Positions 26,123 through 34,835 of a stretch of 64,000 nucleotides of DNA are shown one piece after another. Source of the stretch: Nocardia uniformis NBRC 13702. GTDB lineage: Bacteria; Actinomycetota; Actinomycetes; Mycobacteriales; Mycobacteriaceae. The stretch covers positions 124,001 through 188,000 of the forward strand of contig NZ_BDCE01000052.1 of NCBI RefSeq assembly GCF_001613345.1, in the 5' to 3' direction. Every line of letters starts with the position of its first letter. The stretch's first letter is position 1. Below the pieces are notes generated by a model. It was not told the DNA's origin. It saw only the letters and a list, made by a program, of their open reading frames with translations, and made no database searches. The translations under genes were made by a program, and so were the position numbers.

Positions 26123-27778
26123 TCAGCTCATTGTCACTTCTCGGCGCAGCACCTTGCCGGTGACATTGCGCGGCAGCGGATCTGCGGTAATCCGCCATTG
26201 CACCGGGACCTTGAAGTAGGCCAGCTGCCCCGCCACGAACTCGCGCAACTCGTCCACGGTGAGGGCTCGCGGGTCCTCGACCACCACGACGGCGGCCACC
26301 TGCTCGCCCAGATCGTCGTGTGGGAGACCGATCACCACCGATTCCAGCACGGCCGGATGTTCGTCGATCACATTCTCGATTTCGGTCGGATAGACGTTCT
26401 CACCACCGCGCAGAATGAGATCCGAACGCCGCCCGGCCATTTGCAGCCGACCCTCGTGCATGAAGCCGAAATCACCGGTCCGCAGCCAGCGGTTCTCATC
26501 GATCGCCGCAGCGGTGGCGGACTCGTCATTCCAATAGCCGAGCATGACGTAGGGGCTGCGCACACAGATCTCACCCGGCTCACCGTCGGGCAGGACGGTG
26601 CCGTCGGGATCCCGGATCTCCACCGAGACGCCGACAATCGGGCGGCCCACGGTCTCCGGATGCGCGGCCAACTCGATGGGGTTGGCCACCGTGGCGGCGG
26701 TTCCGCTCTCGGTGCAGCCGTAGCTGGTGGTGAGCGCCACCTGTGCGACCGGGAGCCGCTCCCGCAGGCGTGCCTGCAGGGCTGGTGAGGACGGAGCCGT
26801 ATTCAGCGAGAAGGCCGACAGCGTCGACAGGTCGTACCGCGAAAGATCGTGGTGCAGCATGCGACTGGCCATGGTCGGCACCGCCGCCCAGTGCGTGACC
26901 CTCTGGGATTCGATCAGCTGGCACAGCCGATCCACCTCGTAGGCGCCCTGGTAGATGACCACCGCATCGCCGGTGACAACACGCGGAATCACCAGATTGT
27001 GCAGGCAGGCGATATGGAACAGCGGGGAGGTCATGAGATAGCGGCGGTCGCGCGGGGCCGGATCGTACTCCTTACCCATGAAGCCGTCCAGCATCCCGTC
27101 GGTGAAACGGTGATAGTTGCTGATCGCCACCAGGTTTCGATGGGTGTGCACCACGCCCTTGGGGCGGCCGGTGGTGCCGCTGGTGTAGAGAATGACCGCC
27201 GGGTCGTCCTCGTCCACAGCGGTTTTCGGGAACTCACCGCGATACTCCGCGATGAGCTTCGGCAGATCACCCGCCATGGTGAGCACCGGAATGCGGGTTC
27301 CGGTCTCCGCCAATAGTTCGGCGCGTTTCGCATCCGCGATCACCACCACGGGCTGGGAGTGTTCGAGCCCGTAGGCGATCTCCCGGGGTGCCCACCAGGC
27401 GTTGTAGCCGACCGGCACCGCACCGAGACACTGCACCGCCCAGAAGGCCAGCACCCAGTCCGGATCATTGGCGGCCAGAATGCCGACGCGGTCGCCCTTG
27501 CCGATGCCGTACCGCTGCGCGAGGGCGGCGGCCAGGGCGCCCGCCGCCTCGACATGTTCGGCGAAGGACACTCGGCGATCGGCGGTCACCAGGTAGTCGC
27601 GGTCGCCGTGCGCCCGGGACGACTCCAGCAGTTCCACCAGGGAGCGGGCCCGGTCCTTCAGCAGGGGTATGGGTGCGCCCAGCACCTGCTCCACCGTCAT
27701 TTCGAACGGTCCGCCCGGACCGGTGAGCTTGGCGGCGATTTGCGCGGCAAACGCTTGGATGTCAACGGATTGCGTCAT
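26123..27778 (-). CDS. class I adenylate-forming acyl-CoA synthetase
   Basis: A 551-residue acyl-CoA ligase. The P-loop is ILYTSGTTGRPKGVVHTH, the adenylate motif is YGCTESGTAA, the hinge region is LRTGDFGFMHEGRLQMAGR, and the catalytic lysine is in LPRNVTGKVLRRE. It would activate a carboxylic acid, possibly a medium- or long-chain or cyclic product released by the serine hydrolase or amidohydrolase encoded beside it. The start overlaps the upstream hydrolase stop by 4 bases, showing translational coupling. Confidence 0.87.
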   Translation of the reverse strand: MTQSVDIQAFAAQIAAKLTGPGGPFEMTVEQVLGAPIPLLKDRARSLVELLESSRAHGDRDYLVTADRRVSFAEHVEAAGALAAALAQRYGIGKGDRVGILAANDPDWVLAFWAVQCLGAVPVGYNAWWAPREIAYGLEHSQPVVVIADAKRAELLAETGTRIPVLTMAGDLPKLIAEYRGEFPKTAVDEDDPAVILYTSGTTGRPKGVVHTHRNLVAISNYHRFTDGMLDGFMGKEYDPAPRDRRYLMTSPLFHIACLHNLVIPRVVTGDAVVIYQGAYEVDRLCQLIESQRVTHWAAVPTMASRMLHHDLSRYDLSTLSAFSLNTAPSSPALQARLRERLPVAQVALTTSYGCTESGTAATVANPIELAAHPETVGRPIVGVSVEIRDPDGTVLPDGEPGEICVRSPYVMLGYWNDESATAAAIDENRWLRTGDFGFMHEGRLQMAGRRSDLILRGGENVYPTEIENVIDEHPAVLESVVIGLPHDDLGEQVAAVVVVEDPRALTVDELREFVAGQLAYFKVPVQWRITADPLPRNVTGKVLRREVTMS

Positions 27779-28935
27779 GAATCAAGTCCTCGACTGTCTT
27801 TCACGGCCGCGTACACGGCCTTCAGGTACGCGTCACAGCGCTCCGACCCGATGAGGCCGGGCGCCATGCGGTTCATGGCGTAGGCGAAGGTGATGCGATT
27901 GTCGAGATCATTGACCACCATGGCACCGCCCAGACCGCCCCACCAGCAGATCCGTCCGTCCGGAATGGCTGGCACGGTCTGTGGCTGCGGCAGACCGTAA
28001 CCGATCCCGAAGCGCAGCGGCAGCAGAATCGCCTGATCGACGCCGTCGGCCTGCTGATCGAAAATGAGGTCGATAGTGCTGGGCGACAAGAACTTCCGGC
28101 CGCTCAGCTCGCCGCCGTTACTGATCAGGGACTGCACCCGTGCGATGGAGCGGGCATTGCCGTGGCCACCGACGCCACCGATCTCCGCCTGCCGCCACTC
28201 GGGCGTACCGACCATGGCGAAATCCAGCAGCGGTTGGAACAGCGTCTTGAACATCACGCTGTCCTGCGGAATCAGCGATTGATCGAATTCCGCGTACTCC
28301 GGTGGCTCCAGGGTGGCGATGCGGCCGAAATCGGCTGGGTCGGTGCCGATATGAAAGTCCGCGCCCAGCGGGCCCGCTAGTTCCTCGGCGAAGAACCGGC
28401 CCAGCGACCGGCCGTCGATGCGGCGGACCAGTTCGCCGATCAGATGCCCGTAATTGATGGCGTGGTAGCCGGACGCGGTGCCCGGTTCCCACCACGGCTC
28501 CTGGGCGGCCAGCCGGGCGGCCGAGGATTCGTGGTCGTAGATATCGGGGATCTCGATGGGACTGTCCCAGCCCGATACCCCCGAGGTGTGCGAGAGCAGA
28601 TGCCGCACTTCGATATTCGCCTTGCCATTGGCGGCGAATTCCGGCCAGTAGTGCGCCACCCGCTGGTACACATCCAGGTCACCGCGCTCGACCAGGAGTA
28701 GCGCGCACAGCGCCGTCATGGTTTTGCTGATGGAGAAGGTATTCACCAGGGTGTCGGCTCCCCAGCGGGTGGTCTGCTCCGGATCGGCCCAACCGCCCCA
28801 CAGATCCACCACCGGATCGCCGTCCACCATCAGGCACACCGATGCGCCCAGCTCCGCGCCGGATTCCACCTGCTCGGTGAAAGCCCGGCGGACGTCGGCG
28901 AATTCGTCGGCACAGAAACCAGCGACATTGCTCAT
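27775..28935 (-). CDS. beta-lactamase-family serine hydrolase
   Basis: A 386-residue class C beta-lactamase/esterase-like protein. The SxxK motif is in NTFSISKTMTAL, a Tyr-containing second motif is in YHAINYGHLIGELVRRIDG, and a GG-containing C-terminal motif lies in CWWGGLGGAMVVND. There is no signal peptide, so it acts in the cytoplasm, as expected for LipE/EstB-type esterases and not for antibiotic resistance. AGGAGA precedes the ATG. It lies 9 bases after the monooxygenase, which fits hydrolysis of an ester made by Baeyer-Villiger oxidation. Confidence 0.83.
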   Translation of the reverse strand: MSNVAGFCADEFADVRRAFTEQVESGAELGASVCLMVDGDPVVDLWGGWADPEQTTRWGADTLVNTFSISKTMTALCALLLVERGDLDVYQRVAHYWPEFAANGKANIEVRHLLSHTSGVSGWDSPIEIPDIYDHESSAARLAAQEPWWEPGTASGYHAINYGHLIGELVRRIDGRSLGRFFAEELAGPLGADFHIGTDPADFGRIATLEPPEYAEFDQSLIPQDSVMFKTLFQPLLDFAMVGTPEWRQAEIGGVGGHGNARSIARVQSLISNGGELSGRKFLSPSTIDLIFDQQADGVDQAILLPLRFGIGYGLPQPQTVPAIPDGRICWWGGLGGAMVVNDLDNRITFAYAMNRMAPGLIGSERCDAYLKAVYAAVKDSRGLDS

Positions 28936-28944
28936 TTCGTTCTC

Positions 28945-30312
28945 CTAGACTCCGGCCGCGGCGCGTGCCTTGACCGGTGGCTCATAGCCATTGGCGGCCG
29001 CCCGCTTGGCCCCGCGCTCCAATTCCTTCGTGAGATCACGGACGTACGGCTCGAATTCGATCTGAATGGTGTGCCGGGGCGAGTTGTAGTAGCGGCTGGT
29101 GCGGATGGCCTCGGCCGCCCGGATATCGGCGCGCATCTCGGCTTCGGTGGGCAGGTGATAGTTACCGCTCAGGTACGCGGCCACCAGCTTCGACTGCTGC
29201 TCGGCGAAATTCACCAGCGTCGGAAGTGGCTGCGCCAGACCGAGATAGAACAGATTGTCGACACCGGGCTTGATCATCTGCCGGAACAGCGGGAAAACAT
29301 TCTGCTCATCGGGCTTGAGTTCCGGATCGTCGAAGAAGGGGAAGGAGATGTGATAGCCGGTCGCGCACACCACCACATCGACCTCTTCGACACTGCCGTC
29401 GGCGAAGTGCACGTGCTTACCGTCGAGCCGGGTAATGGCCGGTTTGAAGGTGATATCGCCGCAGCCCGCACGGTGCAGGAATTCCTCACTGGCCGACGGA
29501 TGCGCCTCGAAGGGCAGGTGATCCGGCTTGGGCAGGCCGTAATTCTCCATATGGCCACGGTTCTTGACGACGAACCGCTGCTTGAGTTTCATACCCACCT
29601 TGTGCGGCATCCACGTCGGCATGGACGCCTTGTCGCCGACCTTGCCGTTCACATATTTGGGCAGCACCCAGACGCCGCGACGGGCGGACAGGTAGAACTT
29701 GGACGCGATGAACCGCTGCGACAGTTCGGTGGCGATATCGAGACCGGAATTGCCCATACCCACCACTACGATCCGCTTACCGCGCATATCGATCGGGTCG
29801 AACGGATCGTTGTAGGCGTGTGAATGCATGAGTACGCCGTCGAATTCACCCGGATAGTCGGGTAGGCGCGGATCCCAGTGGTGCCCGTTGCATACGACGA
29901 CGGCGTCGTAGGTCTCGGTACGGCCGGTATCGGTGGTGATCACCCACAGCCCGCTCGAATCACGTTCCGCGGCAATGACCTTGGTATTGAAGACGATCTT
30001 GTCGCGCAGACCGAAGTGATCGACGTAATCCTTGAAGTACTGCAGCAGCTCCGTGTGATGCGGGAAGTCCGGCCACTCATCGGGCGCCGGGAAGTCCTCG
30101 AATGCCAGACGGAACTTCGAGGTGTCGATGTGCAGGCTCTGATAGCAGGCCGACATACCGTTGGGATTCTTGAAGTACCAGTTACCACCGACCTCGTCGG
30201 AGGCCTCGTAGCAATCGAAGGGGATGCCGTATTCGGCGAGCCGCTTGGCGGCGGTAATCCCGGAGGGCCCTGCGCCGATGACGCAGACCCGGGGCAATTC
30301 GCGTGTATCCAA
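28945..30312 (-). CDS. flavin-containing monooxygenase (FMO / Baeyer-Villiger type)
   Basis: About 455 residues. The FAD fingerprint is CVIGAGPSGITAAKRL, followed by GGNWYFKNPNG; the NADPH fold is VVVGMGNSGLDIA; a FMO/BVMO-like fingerprint lies around YPGEFDGVLMHSHAYND; VVCATGYHISFPF is the ATG-type end motif. It would insert oxygen using NADPH and O2; the operon partners suggest a ketone-to-ester step. The TTG at 30312 (LDTRELPRVC) follows GGGAG and is preferred, since the longer GTG start at 30366 lies only a few bases from the operator. First gene of the operon. Confidence 0.85.
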   Translation of the reverse strand: MDTRELPRVCVIGAGPSGITAAKRLAEYGIPFDCYEASDEVGGNWYFKNPNGMSACYQSLHIDTSKFRLAFEDFPAPDEWPDFPHHTELLQYFKDYVDHFGLRDKIVFNTKVIAAERDSSGLWVITTDTGRTETYDAVVVCNGHHWDPRLPDYPGEFDGVLMHSHAYNDPFDPIDMRGKRIVVVGMGNSGLDIATELSQRFIASKFYLSARRGVWVLPKYVNGKVGDKASMPTWMPHKVGMKLKQRFVVKNRGHMENYGLPKPDHLPFEAHPSASEEFLHRAGCGDITFKPAITRLDGKHVHFADGSVEEVDVVVCATGYHISFPFFDDPELKPDEQNVFPLFRQMIKPGVDNLFYLGLAQPLPTLVNFAEQQSKLVAAYLSGNYHLPTEAEMRADIRAAEAIRTSRYYNSPRHTIQIEFEPYVRDLTKELERGAKRAAANGYEPPVKARAAAGV

Positions 30313-30373
30313 TTCACTCTCCCTGTTCGGCCGAGGCACGGTCCGGCCGGACGTGATCTGACCCACACGCTAA

Positions 30374-30402
30374 CACTCACTAGACAGTGTGTCTAGTGAG
30401 TG
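30374..30402. promoter_or_regulatory. perfect 13-3-13 palindromic operator for the divergent TetR
   Basis: CACTCACTAGACA at 30374-30386 and its exact complement at 30390-30402 flank a GTG centre. It sits between the monooxygenase operon and the tetR gene, 15 bases before the tetR ATG, the usual place for a TetR-family operator. One regulator dimer pair could repress both directions. Confidence 0.85.
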
Positions 30403-30416
30403 AACGTACGTCTATC

Positions 30417-31073
30417 ATGGAGGGCGTGACCCGGACCGATGAGCAAACCGCCGCGCCAGATCCCACGCGCCGCACCTCGCTGCGCGACGAACAGAAACGC
30501 CTGACCCGCAGCCGGTTGACCGAGGCCGCCAAGCAGCTGTTCGTCACCCAGGGCTACGCGCAGGTGCGGGTCGACGACATCGCCGCCGCCGTCGGCTGTA
30601 GCCGCGCCACCTTCTACCTGCACTTCACTGGCAAACCAGATGTTTTGCGCGCCATTGCCGAACAGGGCACGCTGCCCAGCGTCCAGCACTTCTATACCGA
30701 TCTCGACCATGTGCTCGACAGCGGCTCGCGCACGGAATTCGCGGCCTGGATGCGCCGGGCCATCGAATGGTTCCAGGAGTACAAGGACCTGCTGCCCGCC
30801 TGGGACGAGGCGACCGCACTGGAACCGGAGTTTCGGGAGGTGGCGCGCGAAGGCATTCTCGCGCTGCCCAATGTGATGACCTCATACCTGTCGCGCTGGC
30901 CCGCCGATCAGCAGGACGAGGCGCGGCTGCGCATCGAACTACTGGTGGCACAGTTGGAACGGTTCTTCACCCGATGGGCCATGCAGGGCACCATCGACGT
31001 CACCGCCGACCAGGCGGCGGAGGTACTCACCGATATCTGGTTCCCGGCCTTGCAGACACCGGGAGACGGCTGA
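30417..31073 (+). CDS. TetR/AcrR family transcriptional regulator
   Basis: A 218-residue repressor. The N-terminal HTH is RSRLTEAAKQLFVTQGYAQV, then VDDIAAAVGCSRATFYLHF, and the C-terminal ligand domain is helical (FAAWMRRAIEWFQEYKDLLPA). The ATG at 30417 is chosen because the longer frame begins inside the palindromic operator. It is divergent from the FMO-hydrolase-ligase-amidohydrolase-SDR operon, which it most likely represses along with itself until a substrate or CoA intermediate binds. Confidence 0.85.
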   Translation: MEGVTRTDEQTAAPDPTRRTSLRDEQKRLTRSRLTEAAKQLFVTQGYAQVRVDDIAAAVGCSRATFYLHFTGKPDVLRAIAEQGTLPSVQHFYTDLDHVLDSGSRTEFAAWMRRAIEWFQEYKDLLPAWDEATALEPEFREVAREGILALPNVMTSYLSRWPADQQDEARLRIELLVAQLERFFTRWAMQGTIDVTADQAAEVLTDIWFPALQTPGDG

Positions 31074-31123
31074 GGTCGACAACGGCGTCGGCACCCCGCC
31101 GTCCCGGCACGCACCCCCGTCAT

Positions 31124-31201
31124 CCCGGCACGGCACACCCCGTCACCCCAGCACGGCACACCCCGTCACCCCGGCACGGCACACCCCGTCACCCCGGCAC
31201 G
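31124..31201. repeat. 23-bp tandem repeat array
   Basis: Units beginning CCCGGCACGGCACACCCC start at 31124, 31147, 31170 and (partial) 31193, with an exact 23-base period and one C/A difference in the second unit. The unit contains CCCGTCACCCCGGCAC, the left end of the adjoining ~80-bp palindromic element, so the array seems to have grown from that end. Confidence 0.85.
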
Positions 31202-31266
31202 CTTTTGGCCGGGATCCACAACTGCGGAGGTGTGGATTCCGGCCAAAAGCACGCCGGAATGACGGG
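31185..31266. repeat. ~80-bp palindromic repeat, copy 1
   Basis: The left arm CCCGTCA...GCTTTTGGCCGGGATCCAC is matched by a complementary right arm ending GCACGCCGGAATGACGGG. It lies about 110 bases after the tetR stop. The same element occurs at 44138, 54500 and 62654. Confidence 0.85.
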
Positions 31267-31380
31267 GGCGGTTACCCACACCGGGGACAAGGACGAACTG
31301 GGCACGCCGGAATGACGGGGGCGGTTACGCACGCCGGGGACGAGGACGAGTTGGGTAGGCCGGGATGACGAGGGTGGTTA
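31250..31380. repeat. 53-bp tandem repeat derived from the palindrome's right end
   Basis: Units start at 31250, 31303 and (partial) 31356 with a 53-base period; each opens with CACGCCGGAATGACGGGGGC or a variant, the right end of the palindromic element. The last unit touches the stop codon of the SnoaL-like gene. Confidence 0.8.
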
Positions 31381-31779
31381 TGGCAGTGGCGTGGTGCGCG
31401 CGCGGGCGAGTTCCCAGAAGGCGCGCAGTGCAACGATTTTCCCGGCCTCGTTCACGCGGTAGGTGAACGCACCGTCCACCTCGACCGCGACACCCTGGCG
31501 GGCGCTGCGAATGGTGCCGATGAATGCCACCTCGTCACCACAGGCGTAGGAGTCGCTGAACCGGAAGTCGATATCGCTGCGGGCAATGGCCTTGTCCCAG
31601 AACGCCGCAATGGCCGCCCGGCCGGTATGCCCCTCCCCCACCGGGTCATAGGGCGAGACTCCGATGGGGTCCTCCACCCGCGCGTCCGGGGCGAACAATG
31701 CCAACCATTCGTCCTTGCGCTTACCGCGCACGGCGGACTGGGAGGCGAGACCGGCGAGCCGGGCGGGGTGATCGGCCAT
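31378..31779 (-). CDS. SnoaL-like / ketosteroid-isomerase-fold protein
   Basis: A 133-residue NTF2-fold protein: LFAPDARVEDPIGVSPYDPV, then GRAAIAAFWDKAI, and a final strand AFTYRVNEAGKIVALRAFWE. Nuclear-transport-factor-2-like proteins of this size include ketosteroid isomerases, polyketide cyclases and many of unknown role. The Asp in RVEDPIG is where the catalytic or ligand-contacting residue of these isomerases lies. Its terminal codons border the tandem repeats. It is convergent with the tetR gene. Confidence 0.78.
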   Translation of the reverse strand: MADHPARLAGLASQSAVRGKRKDEWLALFAPDARVEDPIGVSPYDPVGEGHTGRAAIAAFWDKAIARSDIDFRFSDSYACGDEVAFIGTIRSARQGVAVEVDGAFTYRVNEAGKIVALRAFWELARARTTPLP

Positions 31780-31868
31780 TGCGCCATCCTGACCCCCGCC
31801 CAGCGAACTATCGCGCTCGCGTTCCGACTGCCGGACGATCGAGTCGAGTCACCGGCACCGGGACTTGA

Positions 31869-32057
31869 CTAACGCGGGCCGGGTTGCACGACCGGGCCGT
31901 CGAGAATCTGGCGGCATTCCGCGGCGGTATGACCTGCCTGAATGCAGTTGGCCCAATCGATTTGATCCTGGACCCAGGGGTCCGGGGCAGCGGCGGCCGG
32001 GGCGGCAGCGGCGACGCAGGCCAGCAGCAAACCGGCGGTGGCAATGAACTTCCTCAT
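31869..32057 (-). CDS. small secreted protein
   Basis: A 62-residue protein starting MRKFIATAGLLLACVAAAAP, a Sec signal peptide with a likely cleavage site after AAAA (about residue 24). The mature peptide of ~38 residues holds two cysteines (CIQAGHTAAEC) that could form one disulfide. Small exported peptides of this type are frequent in Nocardia and mycobacteria; no function can be given. It lies between the SnoaL-like gene and the sirohydrochlorin chelatase. Confidence 0.65.
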   Translation of the reverse strand: MRKFIATAGLLLACVAAAAPAAAAPDPWVQDQIDWANCIQAGHTAAECRQILDGPVVQPGPR

Positions 32058-32148
32058 CAGTGAATCCCCTCCCGAAGTTCTTCAACTGTCTCCAATCAAG
32101 CGTGCCACTGCGGGAGGGGACAGCGCCAATAGATTATCGATATTGCCC

Positions 32149-32967
32149 TCAGCCGACTCCGGCGGTGGTGAGCGCCCGGGCGGCGGTGCGATAGCGGTCG
32201 GCGATGAGTCGGACCACGGCGGGATGCACGCCGATGGGCTCGGCCACACCGTCCGCGCCGCAGGCGTGCAGGCGCTCGTGGAAGAGTCCGTGGGCCAGCA
32301 GGTACGAGGCGATGAAGACGCGGCGGGCCCCGGATTCGCGGGCCTGGGCGACGACCTCCGGAACCCGCGGTTCACCCGTGGCGATATAGGCCAGGCGCAC
32401 CGAGCCACCGATCTGATCGGCCAGCAGCCCCGTCGCACGCCGCACATCCGCGCGAGCGCGTCGATCGGAGGATCCGGCGGCGGCGAAAACCACCGCATCG
32501 CCGGGACGCCAACCCGCGGCACGCAGCCGCATTCGCGTAATGGCGGCCAGGGCCGGATCCGGACCCATCGCGTGGGTGACCGCGACCGCTGCGTGCTCGC
32601 TCGCGGCCACCTCTCGCGGCACGTCCTGATACACGTGGTAGCCCGATGCCAGGAAGGCCGGAACCACCACGGCGGGAACGGAATCAAGGTCGCGCAGCAC
32701 CTCGGCCGGGGACGGGCCGAGCACATCGACGAAGGCGGTGCGCACGCGGGGCGGGATAACGCCGAGCGGCGGACGCCCACCGCGCGCGGCCCCCGCGTCG
32801 AACGTGGACGGCAGGGGTGCCGATGCGGCCCCGAAAACAGCACCGGCACCAGACTCGGTGGGAGCGCCGAGCTCCCGAGCGACCGCCTCGGCGAGCGAGG
32901 CGATCATCTGCACGCCCTTGGTACTTCTGGTGCCGTGGGCGACCAGCACCAGGGCCGGGGTGGTCAC
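32149..32967 (-). CDS. sirohydrochlorin chelatase (CbiX/SirB type)
   Basis: A 272-residue two-lobed chelatase. Metal/porphyrin histidines lie in LVLVAHGTRSTKGV and FLASGYHVYQDV; the second lobe has VVFAAAGSSDRRAR and ASYLLAHGLFHERL. It should insert Fe into sirohydrochlorin, the last step of siroheme synthesis, for NirB. The GTG at 32967 overlaps the upstream regulator's stop as GTGA, so the long N-terminal extension of the open frame is not real. It is the last gene of the nitrite assimilation operon. Confidence 0.82.
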   Translation of the reverse strand: MTTPALVLVAHGTRSTKGVQMIASLAEAVARELGAPTESGAGAVFGAASAPLPSTFDAGAARGGRPPLGVIPPRVRTAFVDVLGPSPAEVLRDLDSVPAVVVPAFLASGYHVYQDVPREVAASEHAAVAVTHAMGPDPALAAITRMRLRAAGWRPGDAVVFAAAGSSDRRARADVRRATGLLADQIGGSVRLAYIATGEPRVPEVVAQARESGARRVFIASYLLAHGLFHERLHACGADGVAEPIGVHPAVVRLIADRYRTAARALTTAGVG

Positions 32968-34373
32968 CACGACCCCGTCGGAGCGGGGCGGGTGGGACGC
33001 ACCGGGGTGCCGGAACCCGTCACCGGAGGCAGCCCCGATTGCGCCACGCTCGCCGTGCGGGCGGGGAACGGCTGTCGGACAGCGGAACCCGTCACCGGCG
33101 GCAGGTCGGCACTGGGCGGACGTACGGCCCCCGGGATGCGGTTCGGGAATTCTGGGCGGCCCCCGGGATTCCCGCCGCGACCGGAGAAGGGTTGGCGGGC
33201 AGGTGGGTTCGGGGCGGGTGTGCGGGGATTGTCGATGCATTCGGCCGGGTCGAGCGCCAGGCGATAGCCGCGTTTCACCACGGTCTGAATGGCTTTCGGG
33301 GTGCCGAGGCCCGCACGCAGTCGGGCAATGGCGGTTTCCACCGCGTGGGTGTCGTCACCGCCGCCGGGCAGTGCGGCGAGCAGATCCTCGCGCGACACCA
33401 CGCGACCCGGCTGCCGAGCCAGCGAGCGCATCAGCGCCATGGGGGCGGGCGCGAGCTGACGAACCTGGCCGTCCACGACCACGCACGCGCCGCGCACACT
33501 CAGATTGTGTCCGGCGGCGTGAATTCGGTTGGCGCGCCGCGGCAATTCCTCCGCCACGTGCCGGGCCAGCGCACCGAGCCGGGCTCGACCGGGCATGGAG
33601 GTGGGTACACCGAGCTCCTCCAGCGGGGCCGCGGTGATCGGGCCGACGCAGGCGGCCAGTACCCGACCGCGCAGTGCGTGCAGCACCGCTTCGAGCAGTC
33701 CGGTTTCCTTGGCGCGCATCAGCAGTGACGCCACGGCGGGCGCACTGGTGAAGGTCACGCAGTCCAGCCCAGAGGTGACAATGGCCTCGATGAGCCGATC
33801 CATGGGCGTGCGATCCTGCGGCGGAATCCATCGGTAGACCGGCACCGGCACCACATCGGCTCCGGCACAGCGCAATACCTCACAGAAGTCCGGGACCGGC
33901 TCCCATTCGGTGGTGGCGCCGTGCAACTGCACCGCGATGCGCACTCCCTCGACGCCCTGGGCGAGTAGATGATCGAGCACCTCGGCGGAGGACTCCGACG
34001 CGGGCGACCATTCCTCACGCAGTTCGGCGGCCCGAATCGCGCCCTTGGCCTTGGGGCCGCGCGCCAGCATCCGGGTGGCGGCGAGCGTATCGCGCAAATC
34101 CTCGGCCAGACCCCACCCCTCGGCGGCCTCCATCCAGCCGCGGAAACCGATTCCCGTGGTAGCCACCGCAATCTGCGGCGGTTCGGCCACCAGCTGGCGG
34201 GTCACCCGCTCCAGCTCGGTGTCATCGGAGAGCGGAATGATTCGAATAGCCGGTGCGGCAACGCAAGTCGCGCCACGCCGGGTAAGCAGAGTACCGAGTT
34301 CATCTGCCCGCCGCGCGGCCGTGATGCCAATGGTGAAGCCGGCGAGCGGGGTTCCAGTATCGAGCGCGGTCAT
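32964..34373 (-). CDS. nnaR: uroporphyrinogen-III synthase-like nitrate/nitrite regulator
   Basis: A 469-residue protein of the NnaR type. Residues ~1-270 form a HemD (uroporphyrinogen-III synthase) domain (GFTIGITAARRADELGTLLT, then VTFTSAPAVASLL and LAACVGPITAAPL). A PhoB-type winged helix follows (VRQLAPAPMALMRSLARQPG, then VVSREDLLAAL and VETAIARLRAGLG). In Streptomyces and mycobacteria NnaR activates nitrite genes together with GlnR. Residues 375-469 are an extra Pro/Arg/Gly-rich tail with a repeated PPVTGS motif, likely disordered. The start overlaps nirD by 4 bases and the stop overlaps the chelatase. Confidence 0.85.
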   Translation of the reverse strand: MTALDTGTPLAGFTIGITAARRADELGTLLTRRGATCVAAPAIRIIPLSDDTELERVTRQLVAEPPQIAVATTGIGFRGWMEAAEGWGLAEDLRDTLAATRMLARGPKAKGAIRAAELREEWSPASESSAEVLDHLLAQGVEGVRIAVQLHGATTEWEPVPDFCEVLRCAGADVVPVPVYRWIPPQDRTPMDRLIEAIVTSGLDCVTFTSAPAVASLLMRAKETGLLEAVLHALRGRVLAACVGPITAAPLEELGVPTSMPGRARLGALARHVAEELPRRANRIHAAGHNLSVRGACVVVDGQVRQLAPAPMALMRSLARQPGRVVSREDLLAALPGGGDDTHAVETAIARLRAGLGTPKAIQTVVKRGYRLALDPAECIDNPRTPAPNPPARQPFSGRGGNPGGRPEFPNRIPGAVRPPSADLPPVTGSAVRQPFPARTASVAQSGLPPVTGSGTPVRPTRPAPTGSW

Positions 34374-34768
34374 GCCGTACCGCCGGTGACTTCCAGCGGG
34401 TCGTTGGATACCGAGACCACACCATTGACCACGCGTACCGCGAATACCGGCAGCGCCATGGTGGCGTCATCCAGGCAGCTGCCGTCGAGCAGCGAGAACG
34501 CCTGCTTCAACAGCGGCGACGCCACGACCGGCACCCCACCGCGATCACCCACGATGCCGCGGGACATCACCGCCGCGCGGCCGAACGGGTCGATATTGCC
34601 GACGGCGTACAGTCCGCCGTCTGGCAGTAGGAACAGGGCCGCCTGACGGCCACCCTTCAACAACACCGCCACGCCGCGGCCGGGAATCAGAAAATCCAGT
34701 CGGCATGCCTGCGTCCAACCAGAGACAGTGGTGGTGACTGCGGTGCCGGGTGTGTCGATCACGGTCAT
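34370..34768 (-). CDS. nirD: nitrite reductase small subunit
   Basis: A 132-residue Rieske-fold subunit of NADH-dependent nitrite reductase. VAVLLKGGRQAALFLLPDGG, then YAVGNIDPFGRAAVMSRGIV, fits NirD. The Cys-His pairs of true Rieske proteins are absent, which is normal for NirD. The ATG at 34768 follows GGAGGAG; a longer frame adds unrelated Arg/Cys-rich sequence. It lies 67 bases after nirB and overlaps nnaR by 4. Confidence 0.92.
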   Translation of the reverse strand: MTVIDTPGTAVTTTVSGWTQACRLDFLIPGRGVAVLLKGGRQAALFLLPDGGLYAVGNIDPFGRAAVMSRGIVGDRGGVPVVASPLLKQAFSLLDGSCLDDATMALPVFAVRVVNGVVSVSNDPLEVTGGTA

Positions 34769-34835
34769 CGGTAACTCTCCTCCGAACGGCCTGTACCTAT
34801 TGGTACCGGCGTCCTGTTTCCATGCGGTTAAGCAA

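Noticed and set aside
27775..28935. Beta-lactamase resistance gene
   Set aside because: It has no signal peptide and sits in a catabolic operon; an intracellular esterase is more likely.
31124..31380. CRISPR array
   Set aside because: The 23- and 53-bp repeats are directly adjacent with no unique spacers, and no cas genes are present.
34370..34768. NirD without Rieske cysteines taken as a broken gene
   Set aside because: Assimilatory NirD proteins normally lack the Fe-S ligands, so this is not a defect.
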